Shown piece after piece: positions 1 through 11,324 of a stretch of 64,000 bases of DNA (positions within the stretch are counted from its first letter, which is position 1; the number at the start of each line of letters is the position of its first letter). Location: assembly GCA_019633425.1 (NCBI GenBank), contig WSUB01000081.1:1-64000 (forward strand), read 5' to 3'. Both the position numbers and the translations under genes were made by a program. The DNA comes from Tulasnella sp. 424 (taxonomy: Eukaryota; Basidiomycota; Agaricomycetes; Cantharellales; Tulasnellaceae). The notes under the pieces are model-generated. The model saw nothing but the letters and a program-made list of their open reading frames with translations, was not told the origin of the DNA and did no database searches.

Positions 1-742
1 GGAGTGCCTTGTCGCGCAGCTGACGGTGCCGTAACTTATCTCGGTACCGTGCAGATGGCGTCAGTATGGTTCTGATAGACGTCTGGCCTCTCATTGGCCA
101 GTGTGTTTGCCGAGCTGCGGAAAAGAAGCTTCGTGTCTGATCAGAAGACCACTATCGGGCTTCTGCCCGATATTAGATCCCGTTTAAGGAAGGAACACGT
201 CACCCCTCCACTCTTATCAGTCATCATCTTACTAAGGTGAAACGCATTCATTGCGCAATCGACTACGTGTCATTGCGTCTTGCGGCATAAGCAAGCCGTA
301 CCACCCATATTCAGAACAGGAAGAAAGTACTGAAGAGTGTCGTATAAAGGCACGAAAAGTTTCGTTGGTTTCCCTTACAGACCAACAACTTCTACTCTTC
401 CTGTCTTGGCCACTCCTCAGTCGCCACACCCCTCTCCAACTATATACGCCAGTCAACCTCTCTCGCCCTCCAGCCGCTGCGCGACTTCCGGGCGTAACCT
501 AAGGCCAACATTAACCTTAACCTAACCTAACCTGGGCGGCACATATTCAAACCACCGGATTCCTCAACGAAACGACAATGTTCAAGTGGGTTTGTGAGCA
601 GGTTTTGCATAGACATAGATAGTCTATGTTTTGGGAAAATTCTAGGGATCGATTAACATCTCAGTCTGAAACAGTCTTGTACTATGCCCAGGCACAGGCA
701 CGTCCTCTGTCTGGTCAGAATATACATTGTGTTTTTTCTGCC
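1..742. other. No gene recognised; short CCTAA-like run
   Basis: No convincing coding region is seen: the open frames are short, overlap on both strands and have no family signature. A short degenerate run of CCTAA-type units (511-533) resembles an interstitial telomere-like tract. It has only three or four imperfect pentamer/hexamer units and I give it no function. Confidence 0.4.
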
Positions 743-1145
743 AAAATACGATCGTAAAGTAGTGTATCTTTGCTCATACGGGATGTGACGAGTTCGTCAA
801 ATCATATTTTACTCAGGGAATTGTCAAAATACGATCGTAAAGTGAGGCAAACGACAGCCGACTAGATGAGCAGTGGTCACTTTACGCTCGTAAAGTCTGT
901 CGACACTTCACTTTACGATCGTAAAGTACCGAGAGTCTGGCAGTGTGTTGATGGTGACAGAGCATTCACCTACTTTACGATTGTAAAGTGCATTGAGTGT
1001 GACACTTTACGATCATAAAGTACCCAGGCGGTGAGTATCTGAGGAAGGTTGCTCAACTTCCACCCACTTTACGATCGTAAAGTGTCCGAACCCCGGTCAT
1101 CTTCGCATGCTCCACCGGGTTTCACCTACTTTACGATCGTAAATT
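743..1145. repeat. Array of eight 18-bp palindromes (ACTTTACGATCGTAAAGT)
   Basis: Eight copies of a dyad related to ACTTTACGATCGTAAAGT start at 743, 826, 879, 910, 972, 1004, 1066 and 1128. The copies at 910 and 1066 are perfect palindromes. The others differ at one or two bases, except the first two, whose left arm reads AAAATACG. The sequence between copies is not conserved. Start-to-start distances are 83, 53, 31, 62, 32, 62 and 62 bp, each close to a whole number of DNA helical turns. This is what an array of binding sites for a dimeric DNA-binding protein on one helix face would look like. No other copy was noticed in the window. No gene is firmly placed beside it, so whether it is an operator, an origin-like element or something else is unknown. 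Confidence 0.9.
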
Positions 1146-1379
1146 ACTCAAACCCTGAATTCAGGGTCTAAAGCGCCATCCGCGGATGACGGGGGAGGGA
1201 AATATATAGAAGGACGGCAGGGGAGGGTGCAGGTCATCTTGCGCGAAACTAAAAGAAAATGATTAAGTAACCAAGCATGCAGGAAAGGACTCCATTGTTT
1301 ACCGAGTGGTAGAGCCAGCGATGCGGGCGGAATGTATCGAACAAACGGCCGGGGATGACGGAGGTCGTCTTGCAGCGAA

Positions 1380-3310
1380 TCCGAAGGTAAATTGAATAGT
1401 CAGTAATTATGCACTTAAATAATCGGATGAATCGTTTACTTCATTTAGGAGCGCCTACGACGGTACCGGCGCCGGCAATGTGTCCGAAAGATGTCTTTGT
1501 GCGGCGACACTGAAGAAATCGAAAGGTAAGATTAGCTAGCATCTAGAAATGCAACGAAGACTCACCTGTTATGTTTGATAACTCGCTATAACCTGGTAAA
1601 AGTGCCGTTGAATACCTAGGATATCATCGAGCACGATGTTTATAAGTAAGTATATAGGTAAACAATTAGACGTGGAGGAAGCTGACTGGAAATTCTTACC
1701 TATTCCGTTATACCTTCCGACATAGTGAAGGCGTCATCAGACGCATTTCTGCTGGTGGCGCGATGGCGGGCGCCGTGCGCTTCGCAGGTATTTCTAGTCG
1801 AAGTTGTACGGTCAGAAATCAAATGCATGAAGAAAGTTCACAAAAGACTCACGTTACGTTTCATAGCTCCTCCCGAGGTATAGAGGGCGCTATTCGACAT
1901 CTTTGATATTCTAGTAAATGTTTTTATGCCGGCAATGCGGTTGTTCGAGAGTGACCTGGGGTGGTGAATGTAGTCAGTGAGTAAAACATGAAGAACCGTC
2001 GCGTAAACTTACTCGACTATCCTAGCACACTGTCGTAGACCCGGAGGGGCATCGATGGTAGCATTTGAGTATGTGTTGAGTGGGAGTTCTTGTCAAGACA
2101 ATTCGGTGAGCTTGTTGACAATACGGAGGATGTTGAGACCGTACCGGCGTTTTCGGTGGCCTGATGCTGAACGTAAGCGAGGCAACCGGGGACGGTGACG
2201 ACGGCATGGGAGGACCACTCCTCTTTCGCTGACGAGCTCTGCCCGCCGCCCTCATGGAACGCCAGTATACGGCGGTTTCAAAAGCGCCCACCGACGCCCG
2301 CTACATCTTTTGAGGAGCTACAAATGTATATATGAGTCTGTTGTGCATTTCCCTCACATGATACTACTCACCTTTGACTTTGCACTGAACCGCCTTCGAC
2401 AGACCTTCGTGCCACCCCAGGACGATGCAAGGGACCGGAGGCAGTTATAATCAAAGGCGTGATAGAGGCAATGAACTGCATATGTAAGCCAACGAAAACA
2501 TCGACACATGATCAAGTTCCCTCCGACGTTGCTAGGGCGTCGTTGAGCACCTTGTCACTGGAGTGTGCCGTGCGCAGGGGATCAAGCACGTTGTCCTAGG
2601 AGTTTCTCATCAAAGTACAGAAATAAGTAAAGCAATGTAGCAAGCGCCCCACGAAACACTTACATATTAGGATCTGTAGGTGACAACTGTGTCGCGAAGG
2701 CGTTCGCGAGCCTGTTCTGATCGCCATGTGCGGGTGGGTGTCGTCGTTCAAGGTTCTAATTATAAATGAAAACTGGTGATAAAATTTGAAAGAGAAATAC
2801 ATGAGACTCCGCTTACCAGTTACTTTTGATACCGTTCACCAACGCGTGAATGGCGTTGATGATTGCCTCTGTAACCATCGTGGGGTGGGGATGTCGTGAA
2901 CGTTTCCCAAGGTCCTAATCAGAGGCGTGCGGTAAATAACGAAGCTAGACGCCTAATGAACGAAAGTGTTGGATAGTACATACTATAGCGCCCTCTCCCC
3001 CGAGTGCAGAACATATCATTGTATGCGTGGACTCTCGTCGAGGTGGTGGGAGGGTTATATTCCAGCTATGCGCCGTTGATTGCCTCGCTCAGAGCCGTGC
3101 AGGTGGTTGGAAGTCGTTCTAATCAATGCCCACAGGTCAGTTAGAATTGCGCGGATAAGCGGCTCAAAGCGCTTACGTAGTATATTCTATAGCCTATCAC
3201 ATCCGTCAGGTCGGCGTTGGGGGCCTTCGACGTCGTGCCGTTGTTCTGCAAGGCTGGTGCACGTCGTTCGTGGAAGCCCTAACCAGGCCTGGCAGGTAAG
3301 TAATGGAATG
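1380..3310 (+). other. Series of short exon-like modules, gene unproven
   Basis: Several 40-130 nt stretches are bounded by plausible plus-strand splice signals. Examples are an acceptor TTCATTTAG before 1447 with a donor GTAAGA after about 1527, an acceptor CGACATAG before 1729, a donor GTAAGC at about 2483 and a donor GTAAGT at about 3297. Translated, they give short pieces with a recurring flavour: EGVIRRI near 1729, KGVIEAMNCI near 2455, GVVEHLVTGV near 2531, EGVREPVLIAM near 2698. The minus strand also offers splice-like signals, and phases do not connect cleanly. This may be a decayed repeat-containing multi-exon gene. I do not recognise a family. Confidence 0.25.
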
Positions 3311-3650
3311 CTAGGGTAAACACCTGATCACTTACAAGGCACGTTCACCAGCTCTTTCGTGCGTTGTAATGGCGCCATTGAACGCCTTCAAGAACGGACG
3401 CAAGGACAGTTGGGGGTCAAGCGGCTTTTTCGAGTTGGTAATGTTCGCTCGGTTCGGATTGAAATATGTCGGGGTCGGACGGGGCGGGATACTGTCTTGA
3501 GAGCAACCGACAGGAGTGTGTTGTCCACCCGATAGTTGGCTTTCGTTAACCGTGGGGTTAGTACTGGTGGACTCTATAGATGCGAACGCTTACTGTTGGT
3601 TGGCGGTGACAAGTGCAGTGATGGTGACCGCTTTTCTTTGGGTTTGTGGA

Positions 3651-4342
3651 GGGGACGCCAAAGGTGTGAAACGGGGGCAAGGTGTCAGGGGGATGGGTTG
3701 GGTGATGAAGCTGTCAGCAAGGAGAAGGACAGTGAGGGGTGGGGACGCCAACGCCTGGTGTTCGATGCCATCGGGTGTGCGAGAGGGGACGCTGTTTATG
3801 GAAAACGGATGGGGACAAACAAATGGGACGCTAAAAGTATGTTGTGAGGGGACGCTTATTGGGACGCCAAAAACGGAATGTGGGGAGGGGACGCCTATTA
3901 GAGGAGGGGACGTTGTAAGGTGCAGTGCTGGGGGAGGGGAAAGTTTGTGACGTCATATGGGGATGCTTTATTCCCAAATGGCCAATGCTACAAAACGGAA
4001 AGCGAACGGCGTCCCTACTCAAGTCCCCAGTATGGGTGCAAAAGCGTCCCGATACAGAAATACAAGTGGGACGACTAAATGCTTGTTGCACGAATATCTC
4101 AGCAACCAGACCGTCTCTGGCGTCCCTTCTACATCCATTAGCGTCCCCTCTACTTCCATTAGCGTCCCCTCTCCATCCGATGAGCGTCCCCTCAGCATCC
4201 ATTAGCGTCCCCTCTCCGCCCATTAGCGTCCCCACTTTTCCCCAACCTTCCTCCGCAACATCGCCAATTCCATAAGCGTCCCCTGATGACATGATACATC
4301 CTTCCTTTTCGTACCACACACGCCCAGTGCCATTAGCGTCCC
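3651..4342. repeat. Two-armed cluster of GGGGACGC octamers
   Basis: GGGGACGC or GGGACGC occurs on the plus strand at 3651, 3741, 3785, 3825, 3848, 3861 and 3887, with a variant at 3906. The same motif occurs on the minus strand (read as GCGTCCC or GCGTCCCC) at about 4009, 4044, 4120, 4141, 4162, 4184, 4205, 4226, 4275 and 4335. The orientation flips near 3915-4008, so the cluster is a large imperfect inverted repeat. Between 4120 and 4250 the right-arm units recur about every 21 bp with a preceding CATTA. Open frames here are low-complexity readings of the repeat and are not called as genes. Confidence 0.8.
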
Positions 4343-4559
4343 CCTCCATCTAACGTTAACCTGGGCCCTTATGACATTGGCGTCGCATTTAACAGCACCA
4401 ACGCATAGCACTGAGCTATACGATCACAACGGTACCATTACCCAGGGGATATAATTGGCGACGAAACCGAGTTGACGACGTCCCTGAAGGTTTCCGTGGA
4501 CGCCAATAGCGTTCCCTTACAAAATTGGGAGAGGCGTTAACTTTGCTCATATCTCAAGA

Positions 4560-5575
4560 ACCTGAACTCGAATCACGAAGGTAAGACTACCATCGGAATC
4601 GTACGATCAGGAGCTACACGTTATTATCATTTAAATTTAGTAATTAATCTTTTTTGTTTCATGTATAGTGAAGGAATCGACGCGGTCCACAAAATGCATA
4701 AGACCAGCGATTGGTGTGGCGTCGAAGCCGCCGTACGTCGCTACGAACGTCTTATGACGATGCAGCTGGCGCAGTGGCACGATAAGTCGGTAACCTTCCA
4801 AGTGAGCCTTTCCTGAAAGAGGCAAATGGCTTACCATAGACGTCCTGTGACCGCCCTCGCCGCGTTCTCGGATGGGATCGATGCTTTCGGTAGTGACAGT
4901 GTCGCCACGGCTAGAAGTTTAGACGAGAGGTCAGTAATATCTAAAAATACTAAATTAAGGTTCAACAGAACTCATATATGCATGGATAACTTACATGGCC
5001 GTCCAATCGCCATCTTAGAGGAGTTTGATGTTGCGGCTGGGTGGCACGACCAAGCAAGTACGAGACATATTGGTAGTATTGCAGGCACCATGGTCCGATC
5101 AGTTGTCTTCGAAGAGTTCATTGATGTCATTGGGGGTCGTCGCCGTCTTTGGTGTATTGAGATGCGTGCTTTCGGTCGGGATGGTCCTGAAGTGGTACCA
5201 TGGTGTTCAGTAAGGTGAGACAGGAAAGGCAGAGTCGAGGCCTCCTCACTGAGTACTGACTATCGTCTGGCAATGGGACCGCGTGCATGACCGGTAGCTG
5301 CAACAGTTAGACGTCAATCCAGGTTTCTGGGGAGTAGTCGAACGCGAGAAGAGCTCGTTGTGCTTCAGATGGGCGGAAGGCGTCATTGATGTCGCTGAAG
5401 GAATCGCTGAATCCGTCGATGCAGTTGAGAACATGCGCCCTCGCAGAATCGCTGCAACTCCTATAAAAGATGCCTACGACTTTCACGGGCGTCGCTGGGC
5501 TCGTGGGCAGTCGCTCGCATTCATTAAAGGACCCAGTGGTGGAGTAACAGAAGTCCAGTTCAAATTTGAATGAGC
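4560..5575 (+). other. Further exon-like modules, gene unproven
   Basis: A donor GTAAGA follows position 4580. An acceptor CATGTATAG then precedes a stretch reading EGIDAVHKMHKTSDW (about 4671-4790), followed by GTAACC. Further stretches read FSDGIDAF (about 4869), EEFIDVI (about 5109) and EGVIDVAEGIAESVDAV (about 5379-5430), ending in an open frame that stops at 5573. The recurring E-G-(V)-I-D unit resembles the modules at 1.4-3.3 kb, so the two stretches may be remnants of one repeat protein gene split by the GGGGACGC cluster. Phases do not join cleanly. Confidence 0.25.
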
Positions 5576-6138
5576 GAGCTGTTCCTTTGGGAGTGAAGGA
5601 CCGTTGCAGAGGAAGCTGCTCGTCTGATTTTATTAGTGAATAGCTTCCAGGATGGGCTTCTAGTCAGGGACCTGCTGGGGAGGGGGCAATGAGAGTGGGA
5701 AGGGGAAGCTTGATCCATGATGAAGGGATGCCGCGACGAAGCCTTGGTTTCCGAGTGAGACTAATTCGGAGCATATCGTCGCGGGTCGCCATTCAGTGAC
5801 TTTCGGGACGTCAGAGATTAACGCTTCAGGGTGTGGCGGTGTATTTGTGGGACATGGGGTTTGCAGAATCGCCAAGGTGCAGTGCGTCGCTCGGGTGCAC
5901 TGCACAATGCGTGCAAAACACGCTCGATTTCACGCAATCAAGACCCTTTCCCTTGCACGTGCATTCGCCTTTGTCCATTTCAGCCATGATACAAAGGCAG
6001 AGAGACCAAGAAATAGCAAGCCACCTCGTTGTGAGGGAATTGGGGGGGTTGTACACATTGGGGGTACATCTATAAGTAGCGTCAGCAATTAGCAGCTCCC
6101 CGTCCTCAACCGCAACAGACTACTTAACCTGATTATCG

Positions 6139-8801
6139 ATGTCATCAAACGAAATGGAGAAAAGTCAAGCCAGGAGACAGGCAGTGGTACGTGGAATCGT
6201 GGTGCGGAGTCCGAGTGCTACATTGAACACCGCCACCGTCGCAGGATGATGCTTATGGGCAATTAGAAAAATACCACGTCGACCGTAAAAGATTGGTCTT
6301 TTTGCCTAATAAGCACAAGCGGGCCGGAGGTTACGGGATTGTGAAACCAGCCCAGCTCCATCCCTCGTCGTACCTACCCGCTTGGTACACCACACGGCAA
6401 TCGGGTCCTCCACAACTCGTGGCAGTAAAGCAGATTCGGATGCTCGATGACCCTTCAGACCTAAAGACGGTGAGACCTCCATGCTTCCTGCAGCGTTGAA
6501 GATTGTGCTCACCATTGTTCCAAGCTAGGCATTTATCAAGGAGTTGCTCGTCTGGTCCGGGCTCAGAGAGCATCCGGGCATTTCCAAATTCATGGGCTTC
6601 TACGCGAACTGGGACCGAAATGAGGCCTGGCTGCTCTCGCCATGGGAAGAAAACGGAAATATAAGCGAGTTTATCAGCAAACATGAACTGGAAATTCCTG
6701 AGAAGTTTTCGCTGGTTAGTACACGCGGGAATATCTGATAAACTATTGACTGACGCAGTTTCAGGTGCACGATATCATCGACGCGTTGGCTTTTTTGCAT
6801 CAACTCGATCCGCCGGTCTGCCATGGCGACATCAAATCGGTAAGGTACAAACCCCCTCCGAAGAGACTTTAACTAATAATATCACCATGTAGACGAACGT
6901 CCTTGTCAATCGAGAGTGCCGGGCTGTCCTATGTGATTTCGGTTTGGCTCGTCTTTACGAAGATAGCGGCTTCGAAAGACTGGAGACATCAACGGGCTTC
7001 AAGGGCTCCGTCCGATGGTGTAGCCCAGAGCTAATCAAGGGGAAAAAGCGATCTCCAAGCAGCGACGTCTACGCTTGGGCATGGCTTGTATGGGAGGTAA
7101 GCAACATGTCCTCCCTCTGGTATACATATATCTTACACCCGGAGTTCATTGTAACGCCCAAGATTATGACAGGTGAACTACCTTATGAAGGGACGCCCGC
7201 GCTCTACGCGATTATTCTTAGAATATTCGAAGGCCCGAGGCCACATGCCATCGCAGAACTCCGACTCGCCGCCTGCCAGCAAGTCTGGGAACTGATGACG
7301 AAATGTTGGGCGAATGAACCTGAAATTCGGCTTACAAGCAATATGTGCGAAACCGTTGTTGCTTCTCTGGTACGCACAGATGCTGACCCCTCAACGTTTC
7401 CTGACTAATACTCTACATCAATAGGCTCGCTGCACCCCTTCGCCAAAGTATGCCGGCTCCCCAGTGCGTTCAGCTGCTGCTTTGGAAAATATGGGAGATC
7501 TAGAGGGTTGGAGGGGAAACTTCGACGATAGTTATTCGTTTATGGATCAAGCTCTAAAAACCTACGAGCAAGATTCCGACCTCAAAGGCACCGCCATCGT
7601 ACTCCTCAAGCAAGCCCAACTGTTGTACCGTTGCTCCCGTTATCCCGCATCGCTAACGACGGCAACTACTTCTCTCAAACACCTGAGAGATCTCGATGAC
7701 CGTCCTCGATCTGCGCAAGCGCTGTTCTGCATGGGGTGTTGTCTCCTTGTGCTAGGCAAGGAGGATGACGCGTCGCCCGTCTTCGAGGCTGCCGCCATCC
7801 AGCGAGAATGCGGGAATGATGCAGCACTTGTGCAATGCCTTGAGCGGAAAGGAGAAATCTACAACAGGCAACGCCAGTATGAAGCGGCGGCTTCCACTCT
7901 GGAGGAAGCATCCTCTATTGCGGTCCGCTGCGGCTACAGCCTTGGCCACGCGGACGCCCTCTATGGGCTTGGAATCTCGCACTGGCGCCGAGGCGATGAC
8001 GAGGCAGCGATCTCTGCTCTGAGTCGAGCCGCTGTTATTGCGCGTCAGATCGGGTGGTCTGGCGGCCTCAGTCGTATCCTGGGCCATCTGGCCTCGGTCT
8101 GGGCCGGGAGCTCTCTGCTGGAGCGGGACAAAGAGGCAGAGAAACTTTTTGAGGAGTCCATCTGGCTTACTCGAAGATCCTCCACGCCACTAAACCTGGC
8201 AAGGGGCTTGTATAATTTAGGACATTTTTATTGGCAGCGGGGACGATTCGACGAGGTAGCCAAAGTGACGGCCGAAGCACACTCCATATATCGGGGGCTT
8301 CCGGCAGTAATTTCCGACTCAGCGGACACGGCTAGTCTCCTCGCTTCCGCGAAAAGCAAGCTGAACGACCCGGAGGGCGCTGTCGTCTTATATGAAGAAG
8401 CCATTACGACCTTCCGTCAATCTGGAAAGAAGGAGAAGCTAGCGAACACCCTTGGATCCAAGTCCATGTATCTCTTGTCCCCGCGCAAAATGTATGACGA
8501 GGCCGCGTTGCACATCGAAGCCGGTATGGTCATTTGTCGCGAGACTGATGGGCTTCAAAGGGGTGTTGCGGAGGCTCATCGACTGCTGAGCAAGTTTCCA
8601 ATGACTGCGATGGGGTGGGAATGGAGAAACCTACGAATGCCAGCTTTGCCAAGGAATTGTTCGATTCTGCCGAAAACTCCTCTATGCTACAATCACCATA
8701 CGTTCCAGCAGCGAATACCTCAACTTATTACGCCTAATCTCAAATTTGAGCTGAAGACCGGGAATGGAGGCATCGCTGAAAGGTCTCACGTTTATATTTA
8801 G
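6139..8801 (+). CDS. Protein kinase-like domain fused to TPR repeats
   Basis: Seven exons, all split in phase 0: 6139-6186, 6245-6469, 6529-6714, 6765-6839, 6893-7096, 7163-7369 and 7425-8801, giving about 773 residues. The kinase half has a glycine loop AGGYG (about 43-47), the ATP lysine in VAVK (about 78), catalytic HGDIKSTN (about 173-180), DFGLA (about 193), CSPE in place of APE, and DVYAWA. The C-terminal half is a run of tetratricopeptide-like helices, e.g. AAALENMGDLEGWRGNFDDS, EAASTLEEA and DEAAISALSRAA. Tyrosine-kinase-like domains fused to TPRs are typical of expanded signalling families in Agaricomycetes; substrate unknown. The end is uncertain: from about 8625 a different frame reads FAKELFDSAENSSM and stops at 8735-8737, so a small frameshift or missed intron is possible. 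Confidence 0.85.
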
Positions 8802-9358
8802 GACCTTCCTCTGGTCACACTTTAGGCTCCCGTTCCATGTATCGTATTTACCGATGTACTCGTTATATAACATCCCTCATCCCGGACCATACGTATAAAC
8901 TTCGTCTTCAAGGGTTTCTAAATACAAGGGGGATTATAAAACCTGCATGTTATTGGAGTTGACCAAACGAATATAGATGGCTCAGGGCTCAGAGCCCAAC
9001 GGACGACTACAACATCGACCCTCCGCTTGCAAAGGCCGTCGCGACCACTCCCTACACCAGTAATGCAAGACCCGCGCTCTGAATTAGCCCATACTGGCTT
9101 CTCCCCTTTTCCGTGCCCTGCATGCTTCACATCGCCATTGACCTTTCGGTGACTCTGTCAATCCGAGACAATCAATATCAAACTGATTGCGGAATTCAGA
9201 TCAGCCACACACTACAGCTATAGATAGAAACGTGGACCTGCGTACCCATTTCCTGGAACACCGATAGTCGTCACACCGAATCATGGAAGGACCAATTCCG
9301 CGTCTATTACAATAGCAATATGTGGTGTCCGAAGCCGGAGAGTCATGATGCGGTATTG
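8802..9358. other. Intergenic, convergent 3' ends
   Basis: Lies between the 3' ends of two genes that converge on it. I see no gene, repeat or strong regulatory signal. Confidence 0.5.
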
Positions 9359-11029
9359 TCACTGATTTGAATAGCAGTCAGCGATGCTCCACTCTAGACA
9401 ACGGAGGGACTTACCCGTGTTCTGCGTCGGACGGCGGTTTGAAACTCGAGGCCGTTTCCGCCGAGCATCGGACTCGATGTCATCCTCAACCTCGCTGGAT
9501 TCAGATTGCTGCTGGCTACCCTCTTCCCGATTACGCTTGAGAATTGTTCGAACACGTTCTTCTAGCGGCAAATCCATGAATGGACGCTCAGCTACTGTCT
9601 CAAGGGACGCGCTTCGTGAACGCTCCGCCGGTTGATCCGTCCGAGCCGCCGCCAATGTTTTCTCTAGCTCCTCCCTGATTTCTCTCAAAGTGACCTCCAT
9701 TTCTACGACAGTGTCCGTCATGGTTGGTCGTTTTGAAGGTTCAAAGTTCCAGCATTCGGGCAGGACTAGTTGAAGGAACCATGAACGAAGATCCCACTGG
9801 TCTTCCTCCGGTAACGGCGGGAGCTCAGCGGGAAGTTTCCCTCTGATGATTGCCTGTAGTACCGCGATGTCGGCTCGGTATGACGCGTACGGCAGGGTAT
9901 CGGTCATTATCTGAGCGCAGTTCCAAGATGTGAACAGACAAGGAAACTGCACGACACTTCAAACGAACCTCAAATAACAGACATCCCCACGCCCAAACAT
10001 CACTTTCGAGAGTCCTCCTTGGTATGCCGTCGGTTGCTAGTATCAGTTCGGGGGCCATATAACGAGTGGATCCCCGGATTGCGCGGCTTGTGGTCAGACC
10101 TGATGGCCCGTCATCTGCTGATTCAAGAACTTCTGCAAGACCAAAGTCGCAAAGGATTGCCCGTACGTCTTCCGTTACGAGGACATTAGCCTAAGATGAA
10201 ATCGTTCAGATGCGATACCGGCGAAAAACAAGAACCGCCGAACGCACAGCCTTGAGATCGCCGTGGCATATCGGTGGGTCGCAAGTGTGGAGATACTCGA
10301 GTCCAGCAGCGGTATCTTTGACCTACGAGTCCAAATAAGGGTTTAGTTAAGTAACCGCCTCGAGGGTATCGATCTTCCTACAAATTCGATACGTGTGCCG
10401 ACTTCCGGTTGAGCCTTGGCGATATACTGTGCAACGTTTCCGTGGGGCATATAGGGCGAGATTAACTGAGCTGTTTCGTAGTTTTCGCTGAGGTAAAACC
10501 CAATGAGCTCGAGGATATTTGGGTGACGAGCCTGGGCCCATATTTTCAATTCTCGGGCGAGACGCTGTCAAAAGGTGGTTAAGACTTTTGAAAATTGATT
10601 GACGGGAGCACCTACAAAAGCTAATCGAACACGGATCCCTCGCGTTCCGACAGCCCGAAGCTGCTTCACAGCCACTTCTCTCACCAACGACGACAAAGGG
10701 TCCATTTTAGCTAATAAGACCTCGCCGTATCCCCCAGACCCAACCTCCGCGCTCTCCTTGATCTCTAATCTTGAAGGCTGTATGCTTAGATGCTCGAGAC
10801 TCGTTAGAGTTTCTTCCTTACAGTGGTTAGAAGTGTTCACGTCAGGTAGCGATCAATGAGTGAGAAAAGCGGATCCTCCGTCAAAACATACAAGTGCGTT
10901 TTCGTTGAGCTGCAGGTCATCGGATAAGCTAAGCCTACGTGTTGTAGTTGATGTTGCTTGGTGGGAGGTCATAGGAGAGGCTGGGGGTTGGAGAGGTCGA
11001 GGTAGCGCGGTGTTGGTGCGGTTAATCAT
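9359..11029 (-). CDS. Serine/threonine kinase-like protein with basic C-terminal tail
   Basis: Six exons, all phase 0: 10892-11029, 10616-10816, 10382-10564, 10248-10322, 9969-10190 and 9359-9910, giving 456 residues. The domain shows GSGGYG (about 72-77), VAVKQLR with the ATP lysine near 97, HGDLK (about 192-196), DFGLA (about 214), MAPELI and DVWAWG. After the kinase domain a tail of about 130 residues contains a helical stretch and a cluster RRKRPR that could be a nuclear localisation signal. Several intron positions match the kinase-TPR gene at 6139-8801, including a 75-nt exon before the catalytic loop junction, so the two share ancestry. The first exon is inferred from a GTATGT donor; an upstream start is possible. 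It is divergent from the F-box gene, with about 295 bp between starts. A 3' fragment is duplicated at 17260-17695. Confidence 0.85.
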
Positions 11030-11324
11030 GAGAAGATCTACTCCCGACTTGGACTTCCCAGGCGACGCCACTTTCGGAAGCACGTCCCTCTCGGGAACAT
11101 GGGCACGAAGCGTATGTTTAGGAGCAGACCCGTCGGCGTACAGAAATCTGATACCCTCTGTTATTTTTCAGCAACGATGTGTGGCTGTCTGCGATAGTCA
11201 GATCGAAGCGCTGGTGGAGGTGGCGTTAGGTCGCACGCACATCCGGCCACACAGCCGTCGCTTGCTTTGTCAACCACCACCGTTGCACATATCCTCAGCT
11301 CTCTCTCAACTACGACCCCCATCA

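Noticed and set aside
511..533. Telomere or chromosome end
   Set aside because: Only a few degenerate CCTAA-like units, not a terminal array, with ordinary sequence on both sides.
743..1145. CRISPR array
   Set aside because: The repeats are short perfect palindromes with uneven spacing, spacers are not of uniform length, no cas gene exists and the genome is fungal.
2022..2291. Minus-strand frame of 89 residues
   Set aside because: Low-complexity Arg/Ser/Pro content, no homology signature, and the plus-strand module pattern fits the region at least as well.
3516..3950. A 144-residue open frame over the GGGGACGC cluster
   Set aside because: Its composition is produced by the repeated octamer (Gly-Gly-Asp-Ala and Glu-Gly-Thr readings), several frames are open at once and no splice or family evidence supports it.
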